Below are positions 10,918-20,351 of a DNA stretch of 64,000 bases, piece by piece; within the stretch, counting starts at the first letter, position 1, and every line of letters begins with the position of its first letter. This DNA comes from Paramesorhizobium salinisoli (GTDB taxonomy: Bacteria; Pseudomonadota; Alphaproteobacteria; Rhizobiales; Rhizobiaceae): the NCBI RefSeq assembly GCF_003335045.1, contig NZ_QOZG01000002.1, positions 62,001-126,000 of the forward strand, in the 5' to 3' direction. Position numbers and translations under genes: made by a program. The notes beneath the pieces are model-generated. The model made no database searches, was not told the origin of the DNA, and saw only the letters and a list, made by a program, of their open reading frames with translations.

Positions 10918-12012
10918 TTACTGGCCGGTTACGATCTTTGTCCAGGCTCGAGTGGCCAGGCGCTGCGTCTTGGTGTCGTAAGGCAATGGCACGAAGAGCT
11001 TGGCCAGCGTCGCCTCGTCCGGATAGACTGCCGGATCGTCGATCACGGCCTTGTCGAGAAGCGGCTGGGAAGCCTTGTTGCCATTGGCATAGAAGACATA
11101 GTTAGAAGCCTTGGCGATGACCTCCGGACGCATGATGTAGTTGAGGAATTCGTGCGCTTCCTCGACATGCTTGGCATCGGCGGGGATGGCCATCTGGTCG
11201 AACCACATCTGCGCGCCCTCCTTCGGGATCGAATAGCCGATCTCGATGCCCTGGCCCGCTTCCTCGGCGCGGTCGCGCGCCTGGAATATATCGCCGGAAT
11301 AGCCGACCGCCATGCAGATATCGCCATTGGCGAGCGCGTTGATATATTCGGACGAGTGGAATTTGCGGATGTCGGGACGGATTTTGAGATAGAGTTCTTC
11401 CGCCTTGGTGAAGTCTTCCGGATTGGGCGAATTGGGGTCGAGGCCGAGATAGTTGAGCGCCGGGCGCAGCATCTCACTGGCGGAATCGAGCACATAGATG
11501 CCGCAATCCTTCAGCTTGGCTGATTTTTCCGGATCGAAAAGCACATCCCAGGAGTCGATCGTGTCGGTGCCCAAGGCCGCCTTGATCTTGGCCTTGTTGT
11601 AGCCGATGCCGGTGGTTCCCCACATGTAATTGATCGAGTATTCGTTGCCCGGATCGTAGACGGCGGTCCGTTTCTCGATCACATCCCACATATTCTTGAT
11701 GTTCGGCAGCTTCGCCTTATCGAGCTTCTGGAAGACGCCAGCCGGGATCTGCCGGCCGAGGAATTCGCCCGAAGGCACGACGATATCATAGCCGGAACCG
11801 CCGGCGAGCAGCTTGGTTTCGACGATCTCGTTGGAATCGAAGACGTCGTAGACGACCTTGATGCCGGTTTCCTTGGTGAAGTCCGCCAGGATGGACTCGT
11901 CGATATAATCCGACCAGTTATAGACATTGACCACCCGTTCCTGTGCGCCAGACGGCGCGACAGTTGCTGCCAGAACGAGACAGGTTGTCAGGAAAAGCGA
12001 TTTAATCCTCAT
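10918..12012 (-). CDS. potF: Periplasmic polyamine-binding protein
   Basis: Extracytoplasmic solute-binding protein of 364 residues, first gene of the importer operon. From ATG 12012 it starts MRIKSLFLTTCLVLAATVA, a classic Sec signal peptide cleaved around APSGAQ/E; the longer in-frame start at 12069 would bury this signal. The mature N-terminus VVNVYNWSDYIDE is the hallmark of PotD/PotF proteins, and the blocks YDIVVPSGEFLGRQI and NGDICMAVGYSGDIFQA also fit. It captures putrescine or spermidine for the PotGHI complex. The nearby polyamine catabolic genes at 16-20 kb make putrescine the likelier substrate, but this is inference. Confidence 0.9.
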   Translation of the reverse strand: MRIKSLFLTTCLVLAATVAPSGAQERVVNVYNWSDYIDESILADFTKETGIKVVYDVFDSNEIVETKLLAGGSGYDIVVPSGEFLGRQIPAGVFQKLDKAKLPNIKNMWDVIEKRTAVYDPGNEYSINYMWGTTGIGYNKAKIKAALGTDTIDSWDVLFDPEKSAKLKDCGIYVLDSASEMLRPALNYLGLDPNSPNPEDFTKAEELYLKIRPDIRKFHSSEYINALANGDICMAVGYSGDIFQARDRAEEAGQGIEIGYSIPKEGAQMWFDQMAIPADAKHVEEAHEFLNYIMRPEVIAKASNYVFYANGNKASQPLLDKAVIDDPAVYPDEATLAKLFVPLPYDTKTQRLATRAWTKIVTGQ

Positions 12013-12147
12013 GCGGAACTCCATTTTCGCAACCCACGCGGAAACCTGGAAAAGCGCCTCCGCCACCAAGCACTTTTTTAGATTGCGAGGAGTTCGTCAA
12101 CTGCCTAGCGGGGCTTTATTTTCAGTATTTCATTCCTGCACAAAAAC

Positions 12148-13563
12148 TCATTGAAAATCGAAGGCGCTCAGGCCCGTCACCATCTCGTCGAGGCCGAGCG
12201 GGCGGGTCAATGGCGGTTCGGCACGGGCAAGGCAGCCCTGCCTCTCGCAGAGGCGGCAGGCCGGGCCGATGGGCGTCGGCGCGCTTCCTGTCAACGCCGC
12301 GCCATAAACGATCTCGTCCTTTAGGCTCAGGTCGCAGCCGAGCAGGATCGCCGTGCGGCGCGGCCGCTCGTCGAAGGCGCCTTGCGGCCCTTCGAGCGTG
12401 CGTGCGATTGTGAGGAACGCCGCACCGTCAGGCATCTCGACGGCCTCGACCAGAATCTGCGATGGCTGCGCGAAGGCGGTGTAGATCGCCAGCCTGGGGC
12501 ATTGGCCGCCGAAGCGCGCCTGCGGGAAGCCTTGGGCGCCGGCCTTGCGGAAGCGGTTCCCGGCATGGTCGGTCTCCAGCATGAAGAAGGACACGCCCGC
12601 CGCGCCCTGTCTCTGCAACGTGGTGAGCCGGTTTGCCGCCTGCTCGAACGAGACGCCGAAACGCGAACGCAGCACATCGATATCGTAACGCGCCCGCTGA
12701 GCCGCCGACCGAAACGCCTCATAGGGCATCATCAGCGCATGCGCCGCATAGCGGCCGAGCTCGAAACGGGCGATGCGGCGGGCTTCGCTGGACGAGAGCT
12801 TGAGCCTTTCGACTTCGGCGGCAATCGCCACCTGCATGCGGATCAGCACCGCCTCCATAGCCACCTCCCGCAACTGGTCGAAGGGCGACAGCCTTTCCGA
12901 CAGGAAAAGGCGCTGCGAATGCCTGTCGTAGCGCCGCCGCCAGTTGGGCATGGTGGCGACGGGCAAGACGCGCACGACAATGCCATGCTCGGTGCGAAGC
13001 CAGTTCTTCAATGCGCCCATCAGATCGTCGCCCGGCTTCAACAGCGACGCGAAGCTTTCCGCTTCCTCCTCGATGAGAGGAAAATGATTGGGCCGATGCT
13101 CCAGCACATCATGCACCTCGTCGAGCGGCAGGCGCGCGGCCGACAGGGAGGTCTCGCGCCCCTCCTGCGCCAGAAGATCGGAAAGGTCCGAAAGCCGGTC
13201 GAGTTGCTCGCGATAGGCGCGGTATAGCTTGACGATGCCGGCGGCGGCGTTGGGCGCGGCATCGCCGATCTCGATCAGTTCCTGATCCCCCGGCAATTCG
13301 CCAGCCAATAGCGGATCGGAGAAGACCTCCTTCAGCCCCGCGATCGTCGTGCCGCTTTCCGCCTGAAGCGCGCCAAGCTCAAGATGGTAGACGGAGGCAA
13401 GCTTGAGAAGGAGCTGCACCGTCAGCGGACGCTGGTTGCGTTCGATCAGGTTGAGATAGGAGGGAGAAATGCCAAGCGCCTCGGCCATCGCCGTCTGGGT
13501 GAGGCCGCGTTCATTGCGAATGCGCCGGATGCGGGGGCCCGCGAAAATCTTCTGCTCGGCCAT
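12148..13563 (-). CDS. XRE-family regulator, short-chain fatty acyl regulator type (RamB/ScfR-like)
   Basis: Transcription factor of 471 residues. Residues about 8-62 form an XRE helix-turn-helix (RIRRIRNERGLTQTAMAEAL, then ISPSYLNLIERNQRPLT). The centre (LRTEHGIVVRVLPVATMPNW onwards) resembles an ImmA/IrrE-like domain in which I see no HExxH, so peptidase activity is unlikely. The C-terminus has the Cys-containing DUF2083 motif CRLCERQGCLAR. Regulators of this architecture (RamB in actinobacteria, ScfR-type in alphaproteobacteria) control acetate and glyoxylate-cycle genes and may sense acyl-CoA. The gene is divergent from isocitrate lyase across 237 bases, which strongly suggests that aceA is a target and that it autoregulates. 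Confidence 0.85.
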   Translation of the reverse strand: MAEQKIFAGPRIRRIRNERGLTQTAMAEALGISPSYLNLIERNQRPLTVQLLLKLASVYHLELGALQAESGTTIAGLKEVFSDPLLAGELPGDQELIEIGDAAPNAAAGIVKLYRAYREQLDRLSDLSDLLAQEGRETSLSAARLPLDEVHDVLEHRPNHFPLIEEEAESFASLLKPGDDLMGALKNWLRTEHGIVVRVLPVATMPNWRRRYDRHSQRLFLSERLSPFDQLREVAMEAVLIRMQVAIAAEVERLKLSSSEARRIARFELGRYAAHALMMPYEAFRSAAQRARYDIDVLRSRFGVSFEQAANRLTTLQRQGAAGVSFFMLETDHAGNRFRKAGAQGFPQARFGGQCPRLAIYTAFAQPSQILVEAVEMPDGAAFLTIARTLEGPQGAFDERPRRTAILLGCDLSLKDEIVYGAALTGSAPTPIGPACRLCERQGCLARAEPPLTRPLGLDEMVTGLSAFDFQ

Positions 13564-13570
13564 TTCGCCC

Positions 13571-13661
13571 TCTTTGACAGGAACTTTACAATTTTTCCAT
13601 CATGCCACGACCACATGATTATTACAACATTTACAAGTTAACAAAGCCATTCTGTCAAAGA
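13571..13661. promoter_or_regulatory. Inverted TCTTTGACAG pair in the aceA/regulator control region
   Basis: TCTTTGACAG at 13571-13580 is repeated exactly in inverse orientation (CTGTCAAAGA) at 13652-13661. TTTACAA-like words (13585-13591, 13630-13636) lie near each copy. The paired, symmetrical arrangement between a regulator and its likely target suggests operator sites. Confidence 0.4.
13630..13658 (-). promoter_or_regulatory. Predicted promoter of the XRE regulator
   Basis: On the minus strand TTGACA (13653-13658), a 17-base spacer and TGTAAA (13630-13635) resemble a sigma-70 promoter, placing transcription start near 13623, about 60 bases before the regulator start codon. The -35 hexamer lies within the inverted TCTTTGACAG repeat, which fits autoregulation. 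Confidence 0.4.
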
Positions 13662-13751
13662 TTGTACAGCATGACCCGTTTTATAGGACAGTTTTTCTGA
13701 ATTTTCTCGCCTCTTTTGCGGTGCAGTGTAAATCTCGTCACATACAGAATG

Positions 13752-13766
13752 CACAGATCGTCTGTG
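13752..13766. promoter_or_regulatory. Dyad CACAGA-TCG-TCTGTG upstream of aceA
   Basis: Six-base perfect arms around three bases, ending 34 bases before the aceA start codon. It could be an operator or a 5' leader hairpin; no family assignment is possible. Confidence 0.35.
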
Positions 13767-13800
13767 ACTTTTAAACAGGAAGCATTGAGGAAGCCAAGCT

Positions 13801-15090
<1,290 letters not shown>

Positions 15091-15114
15091 CATCCAAGCA
15101 AAAGGAGAATGACA

Positions 15115-15351
15115 ATGGCATCCATCGCACGCGTCAAGGAGAGGGCAGAGGAACAGTCCTCCGCCATGAGCACCGACCAGCAAAGCCTCATCCGCATGCT
15201 GGCCAATGATCTGCACCGGCTCAACCAGTCGGTCATGAACGCCGTCGAGGCCGGCGTCTCGGTCGAACTCGTCCGCTCCGCTCGCCATCATGGCGGCGAC
15301 GGCAACTGGGGCGATCTGCTGATCCCAGTCATCGTCACAAACGGGAGGTGA
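15115..15351 (+). CDS. Small conserved protein downstream of aceA (DUF6074-like)
   Basis: Acidic/amphipathic 78-residue protein starting MASIARVKERAEEQSSAMS and ending GDGNWGDLLIPVIVTNGR. I chose ATG 15115 because AAGGAG lies eight bases upstream; the in-frame ATG at 15109 is too close to it. It resembles small DUF6074-type proteins of Rhizobiales that follow isocitrate lyase, but the assignment is from memory. It is probably in the aceA transcript, which ends at the terminator near 15500. Its last 58 bases are duplicated 106 bases downstream (separate entry). Function unknown. Confidence 0.7.
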   Translation: MASIARVKERAEEQSSAMSTDQQSLIRMLANDLHRLNQSVMNAVEAGVSVELVRSARHHGGDGNWGDLLIPVIVTNGR

Positions 15352-15458
15352 CCCAGGCCGCCATGGTTCTCTCCTCTGCGTGCCTGCGGCAACGCGGGCG
15401 GGCGACGGCAACTGGGGCGACCTGCTGATCCCAGTCATCGTCACAAACGGAAGGTGAC
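15295..15458 (+). repeat. Direct repeat of the 3' end of the aceA follower gene
   Basis: Bases 15295-15352 (end of the coding region, including GGAGGTGAC after the last codons) recur at 15401-15458 with two mismatches in 58. The second copy still reads GDGNWGDLLIPVIVTNGR plus stop, preceded only by a possible GTG start at 15380. This looks like a partial tandem duplication or deletion remnant. Confidence 0.85.
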
Positions 15459-15667
15459 AGTACGCAGATCCGTTTTCTGCTACTTTATCCAGCTCTCCGC
15501 AGATAACGTGCGGGGAGCTTTTCTTTTGGAGTAATTGAAAAGAAAAAGCCCATCTCGCTGATCATTACTAAACATCAACTAAATATTGCGATGTCATGTT
15601 TCCGTCATTGCCTACATGGCAGATATATCGCATTTTCATTTCCAATCCGATCATCGCGAGGAAAGTT
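15352..15667. other. 316-base gap after the aceA operon
   Basis: Holds the second copy of the 58-base repeat (15401-15458), the intrinsic terminator at 15491-15526, and then an AT-richer stretch (15530-15660) that probably carries the promoter of the next gene. I see no further gene or RNA. Confidence 0.6.
15491..15526 (+). terminator. Intrinsic terminator of the aceA operon
   Basis: Stem AGCTCTCCGCA with TGCGGGGAGCT (one G-T pair), a short loop, then TTTTCTTTT. Plus-strand orientation matches the end of aceA and its follower. Confidence 0.8.
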
Positions 15668-16093
15668 ATGTCTATACAGACTCTCATTGATGGCGTTGCG
15701 GCCAAGGCCAATATTCAGCCGCAGGTCGCGGAAAAGGTCGCGGGAATCGTTCTTTCGGTTCTGCAGCATGAATCCCCGGAAATTTCAGGGCAGATTTTCG
15801 CCAACATCCCCGGTGCGCAGCAATTGGCCACTGCCAATGACGTGATGACACAGGCGCAGCAGCCGAGCAGCGGCATCATCGGCACCATTTCCAACCTGCT
15901 TGGCGGGGCAATGGGCGAGAAGGTGGGCGCGCTCGTCAACGGCGTGGCGGCACTCAAGGCAAGCGGCCTGACGGAAGAGCAGATCAACGCCGCGGGATCG
16001 CAAGTAATCACCTATGCGCGCCAGACCGACCCGCAGCTGGTCAACCAGCTGGTCCAGGCTGTTCCGGAACTCAGAGGACATTTCGGGCTCTGA
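15668..16093 (+). CDS. Hypothetical protein, Ala/Gln-rich helical (DUF2780/DUF2267-like)
   Basis: Small protein of 141 residues, starting MSIQTLIDGVAAKANIQ at ATG 15668 with GAGGAAAG upstream; the in-frame extension to 15596 lacks a ribosome-binding site. It has no signal peptide. Two helical halves are joined by a Gly-rich turn (SGIIGTISNLLGGAMG). The pattern of an N-terminal IDGVAAKANI, a Gly-rich centre and a C-terminal helical LVNQLVQAVPEL recalls bacterial DUF2780 or DUF2267 proteins, but I cannot confirm either. It stands alone between the aceA operon and the glutamine-synthetase-like gene. Confidence 0.65.
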   Translation: MSIQTLIDGVAAKANIQPQVAEKVAGIVLSVLQHESPEISGQIFANIPGAQQLATANDVMTQAQQPSSGIIGTISNLLGGAMGEKVGALVNGVAALKASGLTEEQINAAGSQVITYARQTDPQLVNQLVQAVPELRGHFGL

Positions 16094-16135
16094 AATTGAG
16101 GCGTCATCCTGGAACGGTTCAACAGGTTTCAATTT

Positions 16136-16181
16136 GCACATCATACGGTCCGAAAATCGATTCCGATTCTCGGACCGATGC
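16136..16181. repeat. Dispersed palindromic element, copy 1
   Basis: GCACATC...GATGC bounds an imperfect palindrome whose core GGTCCGAAAATCG/CGATTCTCGGACC (16147-16176) can form a hairpin. The core AAAATCGATTCCGATT is shared with the element at 17651-17749, so both belong to one family of short intergenic palindromes, similar to those known from Brucella and other Rhizobiales. Confidence 0.7.
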
Positions 16182-16218
16182 TATACCATGGTGCCACGAA
16201 ACAATTTTTTGGTGATTG

Positions 16219-17652
16219 ATGCCTGCTGATATGCCCGTGAAAAAATCGGCGCGCTCGACAAAGCGCCGCCGGACGCCTGATTATGTGAAATCACAGCGTG
16301 GTGTAAAGGATTGGCGGGAGGCATCGGAATGGCTCGCCTGGCGCGATATCGAGGATATCGAGTGCATCACGCCGGATCAGGCCGGCGTGGCGCGCGGCAA
16401 GATGATGCCGTCGAAGAAGTTCACCTCCAACACATCACTCGCCCTGCCCTCGGCGGTTTTCATGGCGACGATTTCCGGCGGTTATCCGGAGGACGGCGGC
16501 GGCTTCGCCTATCCCGAGGACGACGGCGATTTGAAGCTCGTGCCTGATCTCACCACGCTTTCCATCGTGCCGTGGGAGAGCGATCCCACGGCGCAGGTGA
16601 TCTGCGATCTCGCCCATCAGGACGGACGCATAGTCGAATTCACGCCGCGCAACGTGCTGCGTCGTGTCATCAGCGCATATGACAAGCTCGGCTTGCGCCC
16701 TGTCGTGGCACCGGAGATCGAGTTCTACCTGGTGCGCAAGAATCCCGATCCCGATTATCCCCTGACGCCGCCCGTAGGGCGTTCCGGCCGCGCCATCGGC
16801 GGCGGCCAGGGCTATTCGATTGCCGGCGTCAACGAGTTCGACGAGCTGATCGACGACATCTATCATTTCTCCGAAGGCCAGGGACTGGAGATCGATACGC
16901 TCATCCATGAAGAAGGCGCGGGACAGCTCGAGATCAACCTGCGTCATGGCGATCCGGTGGAATTGGCCGACCAGGTGTTCATGTTCAAGCGCACCATCCG
17001 CGAGGCGGCGCTGAAGCACGAGATGTATGCGACCTTCATGGCGAAGCCCATCCAGGGACAGCCGGGGTCGGCGATGCATATCCACCAGTCCATCCTCAAC
17101 AAGAAGACGGGGCGAAACATCTTCACCAATGAGGACGGCAGCGAGAGCGACGCTTTCCACCATTTCATCGGCGGGATGCAGAAGCATGTGCCGAATGCGC
17201 TCGTGATGTTCGCGCCTTATGTGAATTCCTATCGACGGCTGACCAAGGCCGCCTCCGCCCCGGTCAACGTCAAATGGGGCTACGACAACAGGACGACGGC
17301 TTTCCGCGTGCCGCGCTCCGATCCATCGTCGCGGCGCGTCGAAAACCGCATTCCCTCCTCCGACGCCAATCCCTATCTGGCGCTGGCCGCATCGCTGGCA
17401 TGCGGCCTCATCGGCATCATGAACAAGATCAAACCGGACCAGCCGGCCTCAACCACCGTCAATGACAATGAGATCGAATTGCCACGCGGGCTGATCGAAG
17501 CGGCATCGCTCTTCGAGGATGACGCGGAACTGCGGGAAATCCTGGGCGACGCCTTCGTCACCACCTATGCCGCGATCAAACGGGCGGAGTTCGAGACATT
17601 CATGGAAGTGATCAGTCCCTGGGAGCGCGAGTTTCTTTTGCTTAACGTCTAG
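16219..17652 (+). CDS. Glutamine synthetase family protein, probably gamma-glutamylputrescine synthetase
   Basis: ATP-dependent ligase of 477 residues in the glutamine-synthetase fold. The metal-site region HEEGAGQLEINLRHGD, the catalytic histidine block GSAMHIHQSI, the ATP-binding KAASAPVNVKWGYDNRTTAFRVP and the RVENRIPSSDANPYLA segment are all present. Length matches PuuA (about 472) and it lacks the C-terminal adenylylation loop of housekeeping GlnA. It starts at ATG 16219; a TTG precedes it by one codon. A PuuB-like oxidase two genes downstream and a polyamine importer upstream make gamma-glutamylation of putrescine the likeliest role, but other amines are possible. The stop codon TAG shares two bases with the following palindromic repeat. 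Confidence 0.85.
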   Translation: MPADMPVKKSARSTKRRRTPDYVKSQRGVKDWREASEWLAWRDIEDIECITPDQAGVARGKMMPSKKFTSNTSLALPSAVFMATISGGYPEDGGGFAYPEDDGDLKLVPDLTTLSIVPWESDPTAQVICDLAHQDGRIVEFTPRNVLRRVISAYDKLGLRPVVAPEIEFYLVRKNPDPDYPLTPPVGRSGRAIGGGQGYSIAGVNEFDELIDDIYHFSEGQGLEIDTLIHEEGAGQLEINLRHGDPVELADQVFMFKRTIREAALKHEMYATFMAKPIQGQPGSAMHIHQSILNKKTGRNIFTNEDGSESDAFHHFIGGMQKHVPNALVMFAPYVNSYRRLTKAASAPVNVKWGYDNRTTAFRVPRSDPSSRRVENRIPSSDANPYLALAASLACGLIGIMNKIKPDQPASTTVNDNEIELPRGLIEAASLFEDDAELREILGDAFVTTYAAIKRAEFETFMEVISPWEREFLLLNV

Positions 17653-17749
17653 AGCGCCGCGCGTCCTATTGGAAGCGCAAGGACGCTCTAACACTTTGAA
17701 ATGCCGCATAATTTTATCCCAAAATCGATTCCGATTCAAGGAATTATGC
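17651..17749. repeat. Dispersed palindromic element, copy 2 (full length)
   Basis: About 99 bases beginning AGAGCGCCGCGCGTCC and ending GGAATTATGC. It has two parts: an AGAGCG...CGCTCT hairpin and a GCATAATT...AATTATGC palindrome containing AAAATCGATTCCGATT. It starts inside the stop codon of the glutamine-synthetase-like gene. The first half recurs inverted at 51435-51485 and the second half is related to 16136-16181. It resembles Bru-RS-type elements of Brucella. Confidence 0.8.
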
Positions 17750-17789
17750 AGTAGGCGAGCAGGAGACCGCCGCCGGGAGGACAGCACCG

Positions 17790-18428
17790 ATGGAAGCCAT
17801 CATCCATTACCTGCCAGACCTCTTGCTGGCATACACCATTTGTGGGCTTAGCATTCTGAGTCCCGGCCCCAATGTTCTGGCGGTGATGGGCACCTCGATG
17901 GGGGAAGGACGGCGGCAGGGCAAAGCCTTGGCCTGGGGTATATCGAGCGGGTCGTTCCTATGGGCGCTGATGGCCTGGGCGGGGCTGATCGCCGTGATAG
18001 CCGCGTATGCCGCAGTGCTGGTCGCAATCAAGATTGCCGGCGGCGTCTATCTCCTGTGGCTCGCCATCAAGGCTTTTCGATCGGCCGCGCAGGCAACCGA
18101 GCCAATAGCGCGAACATTCAGGGGCGCCAAGGATCTACGGGCATTTTTCCTGCGTGGATTGACCATCCAGATGACCAACCCCAAGACCGCTTTCTCCTGG
18201 ATTGCCATCATGTCGCTCGGGCTCGATGCCAACGCGCCGCTTTGGGTGGGTCTCGCTATTGTTTTTGGTACGATCCTGATTTCCGCCGTCGGACATCAGG
18301 TCTACGCGGTGGTCTTCTCGACCCAGCCGATGATCACTGCGTATCGTCGCGGACGCAGGTGGATCCAGGTCAGTCTCGGTGCATTCTTTTGTTTCGCAAG
18401 CTTTAAATTGCTGACGGCAAAAACTTAG
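17790..18428 (+). CDS. LysE family amino-acid/amine exporter
   Basis: Inner-membrane protein of 212 residues with about six hydrophobic helices. The LysE/RhtB signature SPGPNVLAVMGTSMGEGRRQG lies at the end of the first helix, and NPKTAFSWIAIM is also typical. Family members export lysine, arginine, threonine, homoserine or related compounds. It sits between the glutamine-synthetase-like gene and the PuuB-like oxidase, so it may export an intermediate or excess amine; this is inference. A repeat element separates it from the upstream gene, and about 160 bases from the downstream one, so co-transcription is uncertain. Confidence 0.85.
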   Translation: MEAIIHYLPDLLLAYTICGLSILSPGPNVLAVMGTSMGEGRRQGKALAWGISSGSFLWALMAWAGLIAVIAAYAAVLVAIKIAGGVYLLWLAIKAFRSAAQATEPIARTFRGAKDLRAFFLRGLTIQMTNPKTAFSWIAIMSLGLDANAPLWVGLAIVFGTILISAVGHQVYAVVFSTQPMITAYRRGRRWIQVSLGAFFCFASFKLLTAKT

Positions 18429-18585
18429 CAGGCCATTGAAAACGGCCACTCATGGCTCAGAGGTTTGGGCGGAAAGCCGCTTCGCATTTTTCCCGAACTT
18501 GCTTTAAGGCTCCTTATCAGCAAACTTTCCGAACCTTACATATTTCCCTGTTCCCGATGCCCACTCCCTTAAAGCGGAGCTTCCA

Positions 18586-19872
18586 GTGTCCTATCAATCC
18601 CCGATCTCCCCCGGCTTTTCCTGGTATGAGGCAAGCGTAGGCGAACGGCCGCAATATCCGGCGCTCGACGGCTCGCGGCAGGCAGATGTGGTCATTGTCG
18701 GCGGCGGCTATACCGGACTTTCCGCCGCCTATCATCTGGCTGCGGCCGGCGTGGATGTCGTGCTGCTCGATGCAGCGCGGTTCGGCGACGGGGCATCGGG
18801 CCGCAATGGCGGCCAGCTCAATACCGGCCAGCGCGCCTCCGCGGTGGAGATGGAGGCCGAGCTCGGCTTCACCCGCGCCAAGGCGCTATTCGACATTGCC
18901 GAGGAGGCCAAGGCCCATCTCCTGCAATTTACCGAAACGCACGGGATCGATGCCGACTATATGGCGGGCCAGATGTCGGTGGTGCACAAGCCCCGCTATC
19001 TCAAGCACTACCAGGCGTATGCCGAGCTCATGGCGTCGCGCTTCGACTATCCGGACATTCGCTTCATGGATGCGGAGGAGACGGCGGAACGGCTTGGCTC
19101 GAAGCGCTATTACGGCGGCATATATGACAAGGGCACAGGCCATATCCACCCGCTGAAGCTGCTCGTGGGAACTGCCAGGGCGGCGGCGAAGGCGGGGGCG
19201 CATCTCTTCGAGAATTCCGCGGCGACCGGTATCAGCTCGGAAAACGGCCGCGTCACGGTGACCACCGCCAGGGGCGTGGTGACGGCGGCGAAGGGGCTGA
19301 TCGCGGTCAATGCCTATGGCGGCTCGCTGGAGCCCGTCAGCGCCGCGCATATCATGCCGATCCGCTCCTTCATCGGCGCCACTGTGCCGCTCGGCAAGGA
19401 CAGCTCCGTACTGCCGGGCGGTGAATCCGTCGACGATTCACGTTTCGTCGTGCGCTATTTCCGTCGCCTGAACGACGGGCGGCTCCTGTTTGGCGGACGC
19501 GAAGCCTATACCGCCGACAATCCCAGCGATATCAGCAGCCATATCCGCCGGCAGATCGCCGAGATCTATCCGGCACTCGCCGATATCGAGATCACCCATG
19601 CATGGGGCGGCTCGGTCGGCATCACCATGCCGCGCACGCCGTTCGTGCGCGAAGTCATGCCCAATGTCATCTCGGCCGGGGGCTATTCCGGCCATGGCGT
19701 GATGCTCGCCAATTTCATGGGCAAGCTCTATGCGGAAACCGTCGCGGGCAACCGGGACCGGCTGAAGCTCTTCGAGGACCTGCGCATCCCGCCCTTCCCC
19801 GGCGGACGCAGTCTCCGCGCGCCGCTGCTCTTCCTGGCGCTCTCCTGGTACGCGTTGGCCGACAGGATTTAG
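18586..19872 (+). CDS. FAD-dependent oxidoreductase, gamma-glutamylputrescine oxidase (PuuB)-like
   Basis: DAO-family flavoprotein of 428 residues. The dinucleotide-binding motif DVVIVGGGYTGLSAAYHL lies near residue 33, followed by GASGRNGGQLNTGQR, the region typical of PuuB/OrdL proteins, and a C-terminal GGYSGHGVMLANFMGKLYAE. It likely oxidises a gamma-glutamylated amine to an aldehyde with H2O2 release in the Puu putrescine pathway. The start is GTG 18586 (MSYQSPISPGF), supported by GCGGAG eight bases upstream. No aldehyde dehydrogenase or gamma-glutamyl hydrolase is adjacent. Glycine/sarcosine-type oxidase activity is the alternative. Confidence 0.85.
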   Translation: MSYQSPISPGFSWYEASVGERPQYPALDGSRQADVVIVGGGYTGLSAAYHLAAAGVDVVLLDAARFGDGASGRNGGQLNTGQRASAVEMEAELGFTRAKALFDIAEEAKAHLLQFTETHGIDADYMAGQMSVVHKPRYLKHYQAYAELMASRFDYPDIRFMDAEETAERLGSKRYYGGIYDKGTGHIHPLKLLVGTARAAAKAGAHLFENSAATGISSENGRVTVTTARGVVTAAKGLIAVNAYGGSLEPVSAAHIMPIRSFIGATVPLGKDSSVLPGGESVDDSRFVVRYFRRLNDGRLLFGGREAYTADNPSDISSHIRRQIAEIYPALADIEITHAWGGSVGITMPRTPFVREVMPNVISAGGYSGHGVMLANFMGKLYAETVAGNRDRLKLFEDLRIPPFPGGRSLRAPLLFLALSWYALADRI

Positions 19873-19957
19873 ACGGCGCCTTTCCAGCGCGCAATTGCCA
19901 TGAAGGTGCTGCCGGCGGTAAACATTCAGCCCCCGCTTGATTTTGAGGAGACACAGC

Positions 19958-20350
19958 ATGGACCGATTCACCGGCGGCTGCCTGTGCGGCAATGTCCGGA
20001 TCGTGGCGTCGGGCGCCCCATACCGGGTCGGCCTTTGCCACTGTCTCGACTGCCGCAAGCATCATGGGGCGCTTTTTCACGCTTCCGCGATATTCCCCCA
20101 GGAGGCGGTGACGATCGAGGGCGAAACGCGCGACTACGCCGGGCGGTTTTTCTGTCCCCGCTGCGGCTCGTCCGTTTTCGGACGGACCGCAGACGAAATC
20201 GAAATAAACCTGGGATCCCTGGATGCCCCTGACCAGTTGACGCCAACCTACGAACTCTGGACCGTCCGTCGCGAGTCCTGGTTACCGCCGTTTCCGCTTA
20301 CGAGGCGATACGACCGAGACCGCGATGCTGTTGGCCGTTTCGAGGAGTAG
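19958..20350 (+). CDS. GFA family (glutathione-dependent formaldehyde-activating-like) protein
   Basis: Zinc-binding GFA/CENP-V domain protein of 130 residues. Cysteine motifs occur in the expected order: GGCLCGNVR, CHCLDCRKHHGALFHA and FFCPRCGSSVFGR. Start ATG 19958 has GAGGAG eight bases upstream. Most family members have no proven formaldehyde chemistry, so the name is only a domain label. It follows the PuuB-like gene by 85 bases on the same strand and may be co-transcribed. Its stop lies two bases from the convergent SDR stop. Confidence 0.87.
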   Translation: MDRFTGGCLCGNVRIVASGAPYRVGLCHCLDCRKHHGALFHASAIFPQEAVTIEGETRDYAGRFFCPRCGSSVFGRTADEIEINLGSLDAPDQLTPTYELWTVRRESWLPPFPLTRRYDRDRDAVGRFEE

Positions 20351-20351
20351 G

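Noticed and set aside
15380-15454. Possible second small gene from the duplicated 58-base block
   Set aside because: Only a GTG start with no ribosome-binding site; reported as a duplication remnant instead of a gene.
16219-17652. Housekeeping glutamine synthetase GlnA
   Set aside because: Lacks the adenylylation-loop region expected of GSI-beta and lies beside PuuB-like and polyamine genes; the PuuA-like branch is the better fit.
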